The notes: generated by a model from the letters alone, not told the origin. DNA of 64,000 nucleotides from Massilia sp. Root133 (GCF_001426525.1 NZ_LMEW01000034.1:388190-452189); one strand, 5' to 3'; shown: positions 8,381-17,941, numbered from the stretch's first letter. Translations and numbers: made by a program.

Positions 8381-11300
8381 ATGAAACGCACCAACAAGAC
8401 TGCCATCGCACTCGCCGTCGCTCACCTGGCGTGGGGAACGGGCATGGCGCACGCGCAAGCGGACAACGAAGGCAAGGCCGTCGTCGTCGTGACCGGCCAG
8501 CGCGCCGCGCTGGCCTCGGCGCAAAAACTCAAGCAGGATGCCGACGAGATCGTCGATTCCGTCGTCGCCGACGACATCGGCAAGCTGCCGGACCGCTCCG
8601 TCACCGAGGTGCTCCAGCGCGTCGTCGGCATCAGCATCAACCGCCAGGCGGGCGACAACGAACGCTTCTCGGTCGAGGGCGCCGGCGTCAACATCCGCGG
8701 CCTGAACTACGTCCGTTCCGAACTCAATGGACGCGAGGCGTTCGCATCGAACGGCGGCCGTTCGATCAGCTGGGGCGACATCCCGCCCGAGCTGATGGCC
8801 GGCGTCGACGTCTACAAGAATCCGTCGGCGGAGCAGACCGAAGGCGGCATCTCGGGTCTCGTCAACCTGCGCACGGCCCTGCCGTTCGACTTCAAGGGCC
8901 AGCGCGGCGCGCTGTCCGTCGAGGCGACGCATTCCACGCTCAGGAAGGGCAAGCCCGACCCTTCCCTGTCCGGCCTGTACTCGAACCGCTGGAAGACCGG
9001 CTTCGGCGAATTCGGCGCCCTGGTCGATATCGCGTCGTCGGACAGTTCCACGCAGACGGACACGTTCCAGTTCGAACCCTTCTTCCCGCGCACCGACATC
9101 CAGCCGGGCCGCACGGTATGGATCCCGAAAGGCGCGCAATGGCGCAACTACCAGTACGACCGCAAGCGCCAAGGTGCCTACGGCGCCCTGCAGTGGAAGC
9201 GCGACAACCTCCAGAGCCACCTGACCTATTTCCAGTCGCGCTACAAGGACAGCGCGAATGAGCAGTCGATCTTCTCGTCGGCCAGCCCGTACGACCTGAA
9301 GGTGAGCCCCGATACCGTGTACGACGCGAAGGGCGCGTTCGTCACGGGCACCATCAGCGACACCACGAACGGCGGCATCCCGTTCAGCAATGCGGGCGGC
9401 TTCAACAAGGGCGATTCGAAGACCACCGACGTGTCCTGGAACGTGCAATGGAAGGTGGCCGACAACTGGACGCTGACGAGCGACCTGCAGCACGTGCGCT
9501 CCACCGGCAGCCACTTCACCTCGGCGGTCGGCCTCGGCATGCTGATGCCGAACGAGAGCCTCGACCTGCGCGGCAGCCTGCCGAAGATTAACTTTACCGA
9601 TTCACAGCGCGCCTTCCTGGCCGATCCCGCGAATTACTACTGGGAGTCGACCATGGAGCACCTCGACAAGACCGACGGCACCATGAAGGCCTGGAAGGGC
9701 GATGCGCGCTATGCGTTCGACCATCCGGTGCTGCGCGACGTGCGCTTCGGCGTGCGCCTGACGGACCGCGAAGCGCGGACGGTCAATTCCGATCCCAGCT
9801 GGAACTGGGCCGGCGTGACGCCGCCGTGGCTGCTGGGCTGGGACATTCCGAAACTGGCCTACCTGAACGACCCGCGCTTCAACGCGCCGCACGTGACGCA
9901 ACAGTTCAACAACTTCTTCGGCGGCGACGTCAGCGTCCCCGCGGTCGTGTTCCCGGCGCCGAGCGTGGCCAGCGGCTATCCGGCTTCGTACCAGACGCTG
10001 CATGACTACCACGACGCGATCCTGTGCCCCGAGCGGATCGCGGCCAATGGCGGCGATGGCGGCAACCCGTGCCAGATCTGGAAGGCGGCGAAATTCGGCG
10101 GCGACAACCCGGCCGGCACCAACGACCAGAAAGAGAAGACCCGTGCGTTCTACACGCAGCTGCGCTTCGGCTTCGACGACCTGAAATACCCGATCGACGG
10201 CAACATCGGCCTGCGCTACGTGCAGACCCGCTCGCACTCGACCGGTTACATGTCGTACACGCCGGGCGCGCCGTTCGGGCAAGGCTCGCAGGCCACCGGC
10301 ATCCCGGTTCCGTACATCCCCGCTTACCTGAACAAGAGCGATGTCGAGAACAGGTACAACAACTTCCTGCCGACCGTGAACCTGCGCCTGAAGGCCAGCG
10401 ACACGCTGCAGTTCCGCCTCGCCTACGGCAGGTCGATGTCGCGTCCTGACTTCTCGCAACTGCAGGCCTACACGACGCTGTCGCAGGAAATCGTGTCGTC
10501 GGTGAACGAGGAGACGAAGGTCGTGAACGTGACGGCCGTGAACCGGACCGGCAACGCGCAGGGCAATCCGGCGCTCCGCCCGATCACGTCGAATCAGCTC
10601 GACGTCACCGCGGAATGGTATTTCGCCAAATCCGGATCGCTGACGCTGGCGCTGTTCGACAAGCACCTCAAGGACGTGATCATCAACCAGACGACGTCGG
10701 TGGGCCTGCAGGATATCAACGGGAACACGCAGCAATTCCTGGTGACGTCGCCGGTCAACGGCGCGAAAGGCATCGCCCGCGGCGGCGAGATCGCGTACCA
10801 GCAGTATTTCGACAACGTGCCGGACTGGCTGCGCGGGATCGGCGTGGCGGCGAACTACACCTACGTCCACAGCAAGCGCAGCCTGTACAACCCGGTCTTC
10901 AGCGAATACTGCTCGGGCGGACAGAACGCCGCGAACATCAACCTGAACCTGAACGGCTGCGACATCGACGGACGTGCCTTCGGCAACCTGCCGCTGCCCC
11001 AGTTGTCGCAGAACGCCTACAACCTGGCGATCCTGTACGACCAGGGACCGTGGTCGGCGCGCCTGGCCTACAACTGGCGCTCGCGCTACCTCCTCAGCAC
11101 CAACACGAACGGGACGCAGGGCAGCAACGGTACCGACACCAATCCCGCCAGCCCGACCTTCGGCCAGCACAACCTGGCCTGGGGCCTGCCGCTGTGGGCC
11201 GATGCTTACGGCCAGCTGGACGGCGGCGTCTCGTACAAGTTCAGCGAGAACCTGAAGTTCGACTTCCAGGCGCAGAACCTGACGGACGCCCGCTACAGCC

Positions 11301-11389
11301 AGACCATGCACCAGGGTATCGGCGACAAGGTGCGCGCCGTCTTCGTCTCCGGACCGCGCTACAGCCTGCGCGTGGGCTACACGTTCTGA
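8381..11389 (+). CDS. large TonB-dependent receptor, probable mannan-oligosaccharide uptake
   Basis: Outer-membrane receptor of 1002 residues. A signal peptide ends near MAHAQADNE; VVVVTGQRAAL that follows is the TonB-box region. The plug domain has KLPDRSVTEVLQRVVGISI and VEGAGVNIRGLNYVRSELNG, and the barrel ends with SLRVGYTF, a terminal Phe. Length and plug motifs match the carbohydrate-linked receptors of Xanthomonas and Caulobacter type (TIGR01782-like). AAGGGG precedes the chosen start; an earlier in-frame ATG at 8291 lacks a ribosome site. Its place between GH26 mannanase and GH27 alpha-galactosidase genes suggests it imports (galacto)manno-oligosaccharides. That substrate is inferred from context only. 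Confidence 0.9.
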   Translation: MKRTNKTAIALAVAHLAWGTGMAHAQADNEGKAVVVVTGQRAALASAQKLKQDADEIVDSVVADDIGKLPDRSVTEVLQRVVGISINRQAGDNERFSVEGAGVNIRGLNYVRSELNGREAFASNGGRSISWGDIPPELMAGVDVYKNPSAEQTEGGISGLVNLRTALPFDFKGQRGALSVEATHSTLRKGKPDPSLSGLYSNRWKTGFGEFGALVDIASSDSSTQTDTFQFEPFFPRTDIQPGRTVWIPKGAQWRNYQYDRKRQGAYGALQWKRDNLQSHLTYFQSRYKDSANEQSIFSSASPYDLKVSPDTVYDAKGAFVTGTISDTTNGGIPFSNAGGFNKGDSKTTDVSWNVQWKVADNWTLTSDLQHVRSTGSHFTSAVGLGMLMPNESLDLRGSLPKINFTDSQRAFLADPANYYWESTMEHLDKTDGTMKAWKGDARYAFDHPVLRDVRFGVRLTDREARTVNSDPSWNWAGVTPPWLLGWDIPKLAYLNDPRFNAPHVTQQFNNFFGGDVSVPAVVFPAPSVASGYPASYQTLHDYHDAILCPERIAANGGDGGNPCQIWKAAKFGGDNPAGTNDQKEKTRAFYTQLRFGFDDLKYPIDGNIGLRYVQTRSHSTGYMSYTPGAPFGQGSQATGIPVPYIPAYLNKSDVENRYNNFLPTVNLRLKASDTLQFRLAYGRSMSRPDFSQLQAYTTLSQEIVSSVNEETKVVNVTAVNRTGNAQGNPALRPITSNQLDVTAEWYFAKSGSLTLALFDKHLKDVIINQTTSVGLQDINGNTQQFLVTSPVNGAKGIARGGEIAYQQYFDNVPDWLRGIGVAANYTYVHSKRSLYNPVFSEYCSGGQNAANINLNLNGCDIDGRAFGNLPLPQLSQNAYNLAILYDQGPWSARLAYNWRSRYLLSTNTNGTQGSNGTDTNPASPTFGQHNLAWGLPLWADAYGQLDGGVSYKFSENLKFDFQAQNLTDARYSQTMHQGIGDKVRAVFVSGPRYSLRVGYTF

Positions 11390-11431
11390 TCTCCACGCTC
11401 TGATCTCCTTGCCCGGGCAACCGGGCCTTGC

Positions 11432-11461
11432 GGCCGCGCCTCCCCGGCGCGCGCCTTTTTT
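11432..11461 (+). terminator. rho-independent terminator after the TonB receptor gene
   Basis: GGCCGCGCC, loop TCCCC, then GGCGCGCGCC form a GC-rich stem with one bulged base, followed by a run of six T. It ends 18 bases before the GH27 start, so the alpha-galactosidase gene depends on read-through or on a promoter within or beyond this hairpin. A weaker stem (GCCCGG/CCGGGC) lies just upstream at 11411-11426. Confidence 0.7.
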
Positions 11462-11479
11462 ATTCGGAATCATCATCCT

Positions 11480-12724
11480 ATGTTGAAAGCACTCTTCACC
11501 GTCCTGCTGCTCGGCGGCGCCATCCCGCACCAGGCGTACGCGCAAGGCGTGACGGTCCCGGTGGCGCCCGGCACCCCGGGCAAGTTCACCGAACTGGCGC
11601 AGCGCCCGCAAATGGGCTGGAACACCTGGAACACGTTCGCCTGCAACATCAACGAAAAGCTCATCCGCGACGCGGCCGACGCCATGGTCGCCAGCGGCAT
11701 GCGCGATGCCGGGTATGTGTACCTGAACATCGACGACTGCTGGCAGGGCGAGCGCGACGCGCAGGGCTTCATCCATGCCGATCCGCAGCGCTTCCCGTCC
11801 GGGATCAAGGCGCTGGCCGACTACGTCCACGCTAAAGGGCTCAAGCTCGGCATCTATTCGGACGTGGGCGACAAGACGTGCGGCGGCCACGCGGGCAGCC
11901 GCGGGCACGAGTACCAGGACGCGCTGACGTACGCCGCCTGGGGCATCGATTACCTGAAATACGACTGGTGCAATACCGAGGGCCTGAGCGCGAAGGGCGG
12001 CTACACGACGATGCGCGACGCGCTGCGCGCCGCCGGCCGCCCCGTCCTGCTGTCGATCTGCGAGTGGGGCGACAACAAGCCCTGGGAATGGGCCGGCGAC
12101 GTGGGCCATTCGTGGCGCACGACGGGCGACATCTATCCGTGCTGGGACTGCGAATTCAATCACGGCGACTGGTCATCGTTCGGCGTGCTGCCCATCCTCG
12201 ACAAGCAGGCTGGCCTGCGCAGGCATGCCGGCCCCGGACGCTGGAACGACATGGACATGCTGGAAGTCGGCAAAGGCATGACCGAGGACGAGGACAGGGC
12301 CCACTTCTCGATCTGGGCCATGATGGCTTCGCCGCTGATCGCGGGGAACGACATCCGATCGATGTCGGCCGCCACGCGCGCGATCCTGACCAAGCGCGCC
12401 GTCATCGCCGTGAACCAGGATGAACGGGGCATCCAGGCCTGGCGTTTCATGAACGACGGCCAGCTCGAGATGTATGCCAAGCCGCTGGCGAACGGCGAAT
12501 GGGCGCTCATGTTCCTCAATCGCGCCGACCACGCGCGGCGCTACCGGTTCGACTGGAACAGCCATACGCTGTCCGACCGCGTCAGCAACAACAGCGTCGA
12601 CTTCGGGCAGAAGCGCCACCGGTTCACCGACTTGTGGACCGGCGCCACGGGCGACACCGGCAAGCCGCTGGCGCTGACGGTGCCTGCCCATGGCGTGGTG
12701 CTGCTGCGCCTGTCGCCCGACTGA
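11480..12724 (+). CDS. GH27 alpha-galactosidase, secreted
   Basis: Glycoside hydrolase of 414 residues expected to remove alpha-1,6-galactose side chains, for example from galactomannan. A signal peptide ends at AYAQG. Family features are in order: QMGWNTWNTFACNI near 44, LNIDDCWQG near 82, nucleophile Asp162 in YLKYDWCN, and the acid/base region RWNDMDMLEVG at 254-264. A C-terminal beta domain follows (LWTGATGDTG...HGVVLLRL). The ribosome site is weak (GGAA) and a strong terminator lies just upstream. With the divergent GH26 mannanase and the TonB receptor it forms a compact galactomannan locus. GH27 N-acetylgalactosaminidase is an alternative, less likely beside a mannanase. Confidence 0.92.
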   Translation: MLKALFTVLLLGGAIPHQAYAQGVTVPVAPGTPGKFTELAQRPQMGWNTWNTFACNINEKLIRDAADAMVASGMRDAGYVYLNIDDCWQGERDAQGFIHADPQRFPSGIKALADYVHAKGLKLGIYSDVGDKTCGGHAGSRGHEYQDALTYAAWGIDYLKYDWCNTEGLSAKGGYTTMRDALRAAGRPVLLSICEWGDNKPWEWAGDVGHSWRTTGDIYPCWDCEFNHGDWSSFGVLPILDKQAGLRRHAGPGRWNDMDMLEVGKGMTEDEDRAHFSIWAMMASPLIAGNDIRSMSAATRAILTKRAVIAVNQDERGIQAWRFMNDGQLEMYAKPLANGEWALMFLNRADHARRYRFDWNSHTLSDRVSNNSVDFGQKRHRFTDLWTGATGDTGKPLALTVPAHGVVLLRLSPD

Positions 12725-12765
12725 CGGCGTGGATGCCCGGCCCGCCTTGTGATAAGGTTGGGCGC

Positions 12766-14013
12766 ATGACTGTTTCGCGAGTATTCGCCGCCCTGGCGGC
12801 ATGTCTGGCGCTGTGCGCGTCGACGACGGCCCTGGCGGGCGAGCTGGAAGTGTTCCATTACTGGGACCTGGCCGGCGACGCCAGGGCCATCGCCGTCCTG
12901 AAAGCGACGCTGACGCAGGAGGGCGAGACCTGGCGCGATTTCGCGGTCGCCGGCGGCGGCAACGGCATGGCGCTGACGCTGCTGAAATCGAGGGTCGCGG
13001 CCGGCAACCCGCCGACCGCCGCGCAAATGAAGGCGCCCGCCATCGCCGCGTGGGCGCAGGCCGGGCACCTCACCAACCTCGACGACATCGCGCGCGCCGG
13101 GCGATGGGACAAGGTCCTGCCCGAGGCGATCAGCGCGCGCATGAAATACAACGGGCACTACGTCGCCGTGCCCGTGGACCTCCACCGCAACAACTGGTTG
13201 TGGATTAACGCGCGCGTCCTGAAAGCGGCGCGCGCGAAGGCGCCCACGACGTGGGACGAGTTTTTCCAGGCCGCGGAACGGATGAAGCGCGCGGGCTTCA
13301 TCGCCGTGGCCCACGGCGAGCAGCCCTGGGAAGACCTGCGCCTGTTCGAAAACGTCGTCATCGGCCTGGGCGGCGCGGAGTTTTACCGGCGAGCGCTCGT
13401 GCAACTGGAACCGGCCGCGCTGACCAGCCCGACGATGGAACGCGCGCTGGCGACCTTCAGGCGGATCAAATCCTATACCGGCCGCTCGGCCTACCAGAAT
13501 GACTGGATCCAGGCGTCGGCCCTGCTCACCAGCGGCAAAGCGGGCATGCAATTCATGGGCGACTGGAACAAGCCGGTGCTGATGGAGGCCCGCAAGACGT
13601 CGGACTTCGAGTTCGAGTGCCTGCCGGTGCCGGGCGCCACCGACGCGTTCGTGTTCGACGTCGATTCGTTCGTGATGTTCAAGGTGCAGGGCGAAGCGAA
13701 GGTCGGCGCGCAGCGTCACCTCGCCGCCGCGCTCCTGCGTCCGGACATCCAGGAACGGTTCAACCTCTACAAGGGCGCCCTGCCCGTCCGGACCGACGTC
13801 GATCTCGGCCGCCATGACCGCTGCGCGGCAGCGTCCAGGGCGGCGTTCCAGCACGCGGCGCGCACCGGCGTCCTGGTCCCGAGCATCAACATGTCGCAGC
13901 CGCCGCCCGTGGAAGACGCCATGCGGGCCATCATCAGCGATTTCTGGCGCGACGACCGCGTGACGCCGGCCACGACGATCGCCCGCCTGCAGGCGCTGGC
14001 GGCCAGCCGCTGA
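12766..14013 (+). CDS. extracellular solute-binding protein (sugar ABC type), orphan
   Basis: Periplasmic binding protein of 415 residues. A signal peptide ends near TTALAGELE, followed by LEVFHYWDLAGDARAIAVLKA, the typical opening of family-1 sugar-binding proteins. The hinge and ligand regions (AVPVDLHRNNWLWINARVL, FMGDWNKPVL, FVFDVDSFVMF) fit the same family. No ABC permease or ATPase gene is adjacent, so the transport partner must be encoded elsewhere or the protein may serve a sensor. It starts 41 bases after the alpha-galactosidase and may be co-transcribed, which suggests a sugar released from galactomannan as ligand. The start was chosen by the signal peptide; AAGG lies 10 bases upstream. 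Confidence 0.85.
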   Translation: MTVSRVFAALAACLALCASTTALAGELEVFHYWDLAGDARAIAVLKATLTQEGETWRDFAVAGGGNGMALTLLKSRVAAGNPPTAAQMKAPAIAAWAQAGHLTNLDDIARAGRWDKVLPEAISARMKYNGHYVAVPVDLHRNNWLWINARVLKAARAKAPTTWDEFFQAAERMKRAGFIAVAHGEQPWEDLRLFENVVIGLGGAEFYRRALVQLEPAALTSPTMERALATFRRIKSYTGRSAYQNDWIQASALLTSGKAGMQFMGDWNKPVLMEARKTSDFEFECLPVPGATDAFVFDVDSFVMFKVQGEAKVGAQRHLAAALLRPDIQERFNLYKGALPVRTDVDLGRHDRCAAASRAAFQHAARTGVLVPSINMSQPPPVEDAMRAIISDFWRDDRVTPATTIARLQALAASR

Positions 14014-14040
14014 TCACGCGGTCTGCCTCCAGGCCTGCTT

Positions 14041-15885
14041 TTAAGCGTGCTTTTGCGCCGCGATCCAGCGCTCGACGATGTCGCCCAGCACGTCCAGCGG
14101 CACGGAGCCGTTGCGCAGCACGACGTCGTGGAACGCGGGTAGCGAAAACTTCGCGCCCAGTTCCTGCTTCGCGTGCTCGCGCAGGTCGACGATGCGCAGC
14201 ATGCCGATCATGTACGCGCACGCCTGGCCCGGCCACGCGACGTAGCGCTCCACTTCCTGCGCGCCGATGCCGTAGGCGATGGCCTGCTCGCGCGTCCAGC
14301 CCTTCGTGTGCAGGCCCGTGTCGACGACGAGCCGGCGCGCGCGGAACAGTTCCGAGCCGAGGGCGCCCAGCAGGCCCGCGACGTCGCCCTCGTACCAGCC
14401 CTGCTCCACCGCGAGCCGCTCCGCATACAGCGCCCAGCCTTCGCTGTGCGCGCTGCCGCCGCCGAAGATGCGCTGGGCGCGGAACTTGGGCAGGTCCGTG
14501 CGCTCCTGCTGGATCGCGAGCTGGAAGTGGTGGCCCGGGACGGCCTCGTGGTAGGACAGGCTGCGCATGCGGATCACGTCGAACGTGGGCCCGCGCATCG
14601 GCACCCAGAAGATGCCGGGGCGGCTGCCGTCCGGCGCGGGCAGCGAATAATGCGCCGCGGCCGACGGCTCCGTCAACGGCGGCTCGCGGCGCACGTCGAC
14701 CGGCGCGCGCGGCTTCAGGTTGAACAGCGCGTCGCTGCGTTTCGATGCGTCCTGGACGATGCTTGCATAGCGCTGCAGCAGTTCGGGGCGCGGATCAGGG
14801 TTACCCGACCCCGCGGTCTTGGGCTGGAACGTCGCATCCAGCTGCTTCATGCGCTCTTCGATGCCGCCTTCCGCGTAGCCGAGGGCGCGCAGGTGCTTGT
14901 CCATCTCGGCCTCGATGCGCGCCACTTCGCGCAGGCCGATCGCGTGGATCTCTTGCGCCGTCAAATTCGTGCTCGTGTAGGTCTTCAGCGCCTGCTGGTA
15001 GGCGGCCGCGCCGTTCGCCAGGCGCGCGATGCCGGCCGTGTCGTTCGTCTGCGGATGCAGCTCGGCCATGTAGGCCTGCACGCGCAGGTACGCGGGGCGG
15101 ATCTTCGTCTCGACGATGCGGGTGGCGGCGGCGATGGCGTTGGCGCGCGCATCCGGCTTGAGGTCCGCGAGCTTTTCGGTGCGCTGGGCGAACGTGGTCA
15201 CGAGGACGTTCTGCTCGGCCGCCGGCTTCAGGAACAGGTCGACCTGGTATTGCGCGCGCTCGAGGATGAAGCGCGGCGGGACCAGGCCGCGCGCCGTGGC
15301 GGCGCGGGCGCGCGCGAGGGCTTCGTCCATGCGCGTGGCCACCTGGTCCAGGCGCGCCAGGTAACTGGCGACGTCGGACGCGCGGCGCAGCGGATGCGTC
15401 GTCGTCATGAAGTTGACGAGGCCGACCTGCGTGCCGCCGAACTGGTTGAAGACGAACTGGTAATCCTCGTATGGCGCGCTGGCGACCGTGTTGGCCAGGC
15501 TCCAGCGCATCACGGACGCCGACGTGCGCTGCTCTTCGCCCAGCGGTCCGGCGAGGAATTTGTCGAGGCGCGCCACGCCGGCCTGCGCCAGCGCGATCAT
15601 CTTCTTGCGGTGCGCCTGCGTCAACGGCGTGAGCTGGCGGTCCAACGCGTCCTGTTCGGCGCCGTCGAAGTATTGCGTCGACGTGGCGAGCTGCGGATTG
15701 GCGCGGACCCAGTCGGCGGCGAAACGGTCGGACCAGGTGTCGAAGGCGGCGTCGGGTTTGACCGCCTGTGCGGTTTGCGCGGCCGCCGCGACGTTGGGCG
15801 CGGCGGTGCCGAGGACGAGGGGAACGAACAGGGTGGCGATGGCGGCGGCCGTTCGGGCGCGCGCGTGAAGACGGGGTTGTGGCAT
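14041..15885 (-). CDS. DUF885-family exported hydrolase, probable metallopeptidase-like
   Basis: Exported protein of 614 residues with a long Ala-rich signal region ending near VAAAAQTAQ. YHEAVPGHHFQ near residue 450 is the conserved HExxPGHH signature of DUF885 proteins, which look like zinc-dependent enzymes; the substrate is not established. The C-terminal half, with KGWTREQAIAYG and QEVERYVAWPGQACAYMIG, is also conserved in the family. It stands alone on the minus strand, convergent with the solute-binding protein gene. Members are often annotated as peptidases, but I see no evidence here for a particular substrate. Confidence 0.85.
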   Translation of the reverse strand: MPQPRLHARARTAAAIATLFVPLVLGTAAPNVAAAAQTAQAVKPDAAFDTWSDRFAADWVRANPQLATSTQYFDGAEQDALDRQLTPLTQAHRKKMIALAQAGVARLDKFLAGPLGEEQRTSASVMRWSLANTVASAPYEDYQFVFNQFGGTQVGLVNFMTTTHPLRRASDVASYLARLDQVATRMDEALARARAATARGLVPPRFILERAQYQVDLFLKPAAEQNVLVTTFAQRTEKLADLKPDARANAIAAATRIVETKIRPAYLRVQAYMAELHPQTNDTAGIARLANGAAAYQQALKTYTSTNLTAQEIHAIGLREVARIEAEMDKHLRALGYAEGGIEERMKQLDATFQPKTAGSGNPDPRPELLQRYASIVQDASKRSDALFNLKPRAPVDVRREPPLTEPSAAAHYSLPAPDGSRPGIFWVPMRGPTFDVIRMRSLSYHEAVPGHHFQLAIQQERTDLPKFRAQRIFGGGSAHSEGWALYAERLAVEQGWYEGDVAGLLGALGSELFRARRLVVDTGLHTKGWTREQAIAYGIGAQEVERYVAWPGQACAYMIGMLRIVDLREHAKQELGAKFSLPAFHDVVLRNGSVPLDVLGDIVERWIAAQKHA

Positions 15886-15967
15886 CTCTCTCTTCCAGTG
15901 GTAGTGGGTTCTTGTTCCCGCCGGGTAGGCTGGGCGAGGAAGAATCTACCATGGATGAGTACCAAAT

Positions 15968-16055
15968 CGTCGCCCCTGCGAAGGCAGGGGCCTGATTTTG
16001 CTTGCGTATCGACTGCTCAAGGAAACTTGGGTTCCCGCCTTCGCGGGAACGACGG
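15968..16055. repeat. REP-like inverted pair abutting the fixH stop codon
   Basis: The left copy has core CCCCTGCGAAGGCAGGGG (15973-15990) and the right copy TTCCCGCCTTCGCGGGAA (16032-16049) followed by CGACGG. The copies face each other and the right one ends at the base before the fixH stop codon. It is the same family as 875-1002 and 21801-22107. The rest of the gap to the DUF885 gene (15886-15967) shows nothing recognisable. Confidence 0.8.
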
Positions 16056-16541
16056 CTAATCGGCGTCCGCCACGATCTCCAGCGCCCGCGCGCCATCCCA
16101 TCCCTTCGCCAATCGCCAGTCGCGCAACGCCCCTTCCACGACGACCTGCCAGTGCGTCCGCTCCAGGTCCGGCAGCGCGACGCTGAACGAGCCGTCCGGC
16201 GCGGGCTTCACGAACACGCGCAGGTCGCGCCGCGGCAGGGTCGGATGCGCGAGGTAGAGGGTGAACGGCGCCGCTTGTCCCGCCAGGCGGCCAGCCAGCG
16301 TGCCCGCGCGCGGATCGTATTCCGCCCGCAGCGACAGGCCCAGTGCCGTGGCCGCGCGGTCGCGGCGCAGGTCCTGGTTGATGGCCTTGCCCTGCTTGTA
16401 GTAATCGTCGACGACGAGGGCGTCCGGGTGGCCGGCGGCGAGCCAGGCCACGTAGCCGCCGCCCGCCAGCACGGTCGCGGGTCCGAGCATCAGGAGCCAC
16501 GGCCAGCGGTGGGTGTACCAGGGAGTCGGAGTCGCGTGCAT
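16056..16541 (-). CDS. fixH: FixH family protein (CcoH), cbb3 oxidase assembly
   Basis: Membrane protein of 161 residues with one N-terminal transmembrane segment (WPWLLMLGPATVLAGGGYVAWLA) and an exported domain. VVDDYYKQGKAINQDLRRD near residue 40 is the signature of FixH/CcoH proteins. In cbb3 systems CcoH is needed for assembly or stability of the oxidase. It follows ccoG by 17 bases, as last gene of the ccoNOQPG-fixH operon, and a REP-like pair abuts its stop. Confidence 0.9.
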   Translation of the reverse strand: MHATPTPWYTHRWPWLLMLGPATVLAGGGYVAWLAAGHPDALVVDDYYKQGKAINQDLRRDRAATALGLSLRAEYDPRAGTLAGRLAGQAAPFTLYLAHPTLPRRDLRVFVKPAPDGSFSVALPDLERTHWQVVVEGALRDWRLAKGWDGARALEIVADAD

Positions 16542-16558
16542 GTTCTATCCTTATCAGT

Positions 16559-17941
16559 TCAGCGCGGCACGATGAAGACGGCCTTCTCGGTCACGCGCAG
16601 TGCGGGATCGTCCTGCGCCGTCACGGTGAACGTCAGCGCATTCGATCCCGTGCGTGCGGCGCCGTGGTCGACGCGCACGCGCACGGGCACCGCGCGCGCG
16701 GAGGCGCCGTCCAGTTCGACGAGGTCTTCGTCCGCGATGGCGGCCGACGGGATACCGGCAACGCCGATGTGGAACCGGTGCGGACGTTCGCCCGTGTTCA
16801 TCAGCTGCAGGCGGTACACGTTCTCGATCTTGCCGTCTTCGACTTCGCGGCCCATCGAGCCGCGGTCGCGGATCACGTCCAGCTTCAGCGGCGTGCGCAG
16901 CGCCAGCGCGCTGCCCAGGCCCGCCGCCATCAGGACGAACACGAGGCCGTAGCCGAGCGTGCGTGGACGCAGCAGGCGGGCGCGGATCTGCTTCGCGTTC
17001 CAGCCCCCGGCGAGTGCGTTCTCGGTCGAATACCGGATCAGGCCACGGGGCCGGCCCACCTTGTCCATCACGCCGGAGCAGGCGTCGATGCAGGCGGCGC
17101 AGCCGATGCATTCGTACTGCAGGCCGTCGCGGATGTCGATGCCGACGGGGCAGACCTGCACGCACAGGCTGCAGTCGATGCAATCTCCCTTCGCGGTATT
17201 GCGCGCCATGCCACGCGGTTCGCCGCGCGCCGCGTCGTAGCTGACGATCAGCGTGTCGCGGTCGAACATGGCGCTCTGGAAGCGGGCGTACGGGCACATG
17301 TACTTGCACACCTGCTCGCGCATCCAGCCCGCGTTGCCGTACGTGGCGAAGCCGTAGAACAGGATCCAGAACGCTTCCCAAGGGCCGAGACCCAGGTGCG
17401 CGACGGCGTCGCCCAGCGCGCGGATCGGCGTGAAATAGCCGACGAAGGTAAAGCCCGTCCACAGCGCGACCGTGCCCCAGGCGAGGTGCTTGGCGCCACG
17501 CTTGCCCAGCTTTTCGAGCGTCCACGGCTGGCGGTCGAGGCGGATGCGTGCGCTGCGGTCGCCTTCGATGCGGCGCTCGATCCACAGGAAGATCTCCGTG
17601 TAGACCGTCTGCGGGCACGCATAGCCGCACCACACGCGCCCCGCCACGGCGGTCACGAGGAACAGCCCGTAGGCGCAGATGATCAGCAGGCCGGCGAGAT
17701 AGATGAAGTCCTGCGGCCACAGCACGAGGCCGAACAGGTGGAACTTGCGCGCGCCCAGGTCGAACAGCACGGCCTGGCGGCCGTGCATGGACAGCCACGG
17801 CAGGCCGTAGAACAGCGCCTGCGTGAGCCAGACGCAGGCCCAGCGCAGGGTGGCGAACGGCCCCTTCACCTCGCGCGGATGGATGTCCTCGCGCTTGGCG
17901 TACATCTTGATGACCGCCTCCTTGGGTGCGCGCGCGTTCAT
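16559..17941 (-). CDS. ccoG: CcoG, cbb3 oxidase accessory iron-sulfur membrane protein
   Basis: Membrane protein of 460 residues, also known as RdxA/FixG. Five or so hydrophobic segments occur in the first half, with VWCGYACPQTVYTEIF. Two ferredoxin-type [4Fe-4S] motifs follow, CIDCSLCVQVCP and CIGCAACIDAC, near residues 235-275. After a further transmembrane helix the C-terminus is an Ig-like domain (LKLDVIRDRGSMGREVEDG...). CcoG reduces copper for insertion into the oxidase. The start overlaps the ccoP stop as ATGA, so MNARAPKEAV is chosen over an upstream reading into ccoP. Confidence 0.93.
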   Translation of the reverse strand: MNARAPKEAVIKMYAKREDIHPREVKGPFATLRWACVWLTQALFYGLPWLSMHGRQAVLFDLGARKFHLFGLVLWPQDFIYLAGLLIICAYGLFLVTAVAGRVWCGYACPQTVYTEIFLWIERRIEGDRSARIRLDRQPWTLEKLGKRGAKHLAWGTVALWTGFTFVGYFTPIRALGDAVAHLGLGPWEAFWILFYGFATYGNAGWMREQVCKYMCPYARFQSAMFDRDTLIVSYDAARGEPRGMARNTAKGDCIDCSLCVQVCPVGIDIRDGLQYECIGCAACIDACSGVMDKVGRPRGLIRYSTENALAGGWNAKQIRARLLRPRTLGYGLVFVLMAAGLGSALALRTPLKLDVIRDRGSMGREVEDGKIENVYRLQLMNTGERPHRFHIGVAGIPSAAIADEDLVELDGASARAVPVRVRVDHGAARTGSNALTFTVTAQDDPALRVTEKAVFIVPR

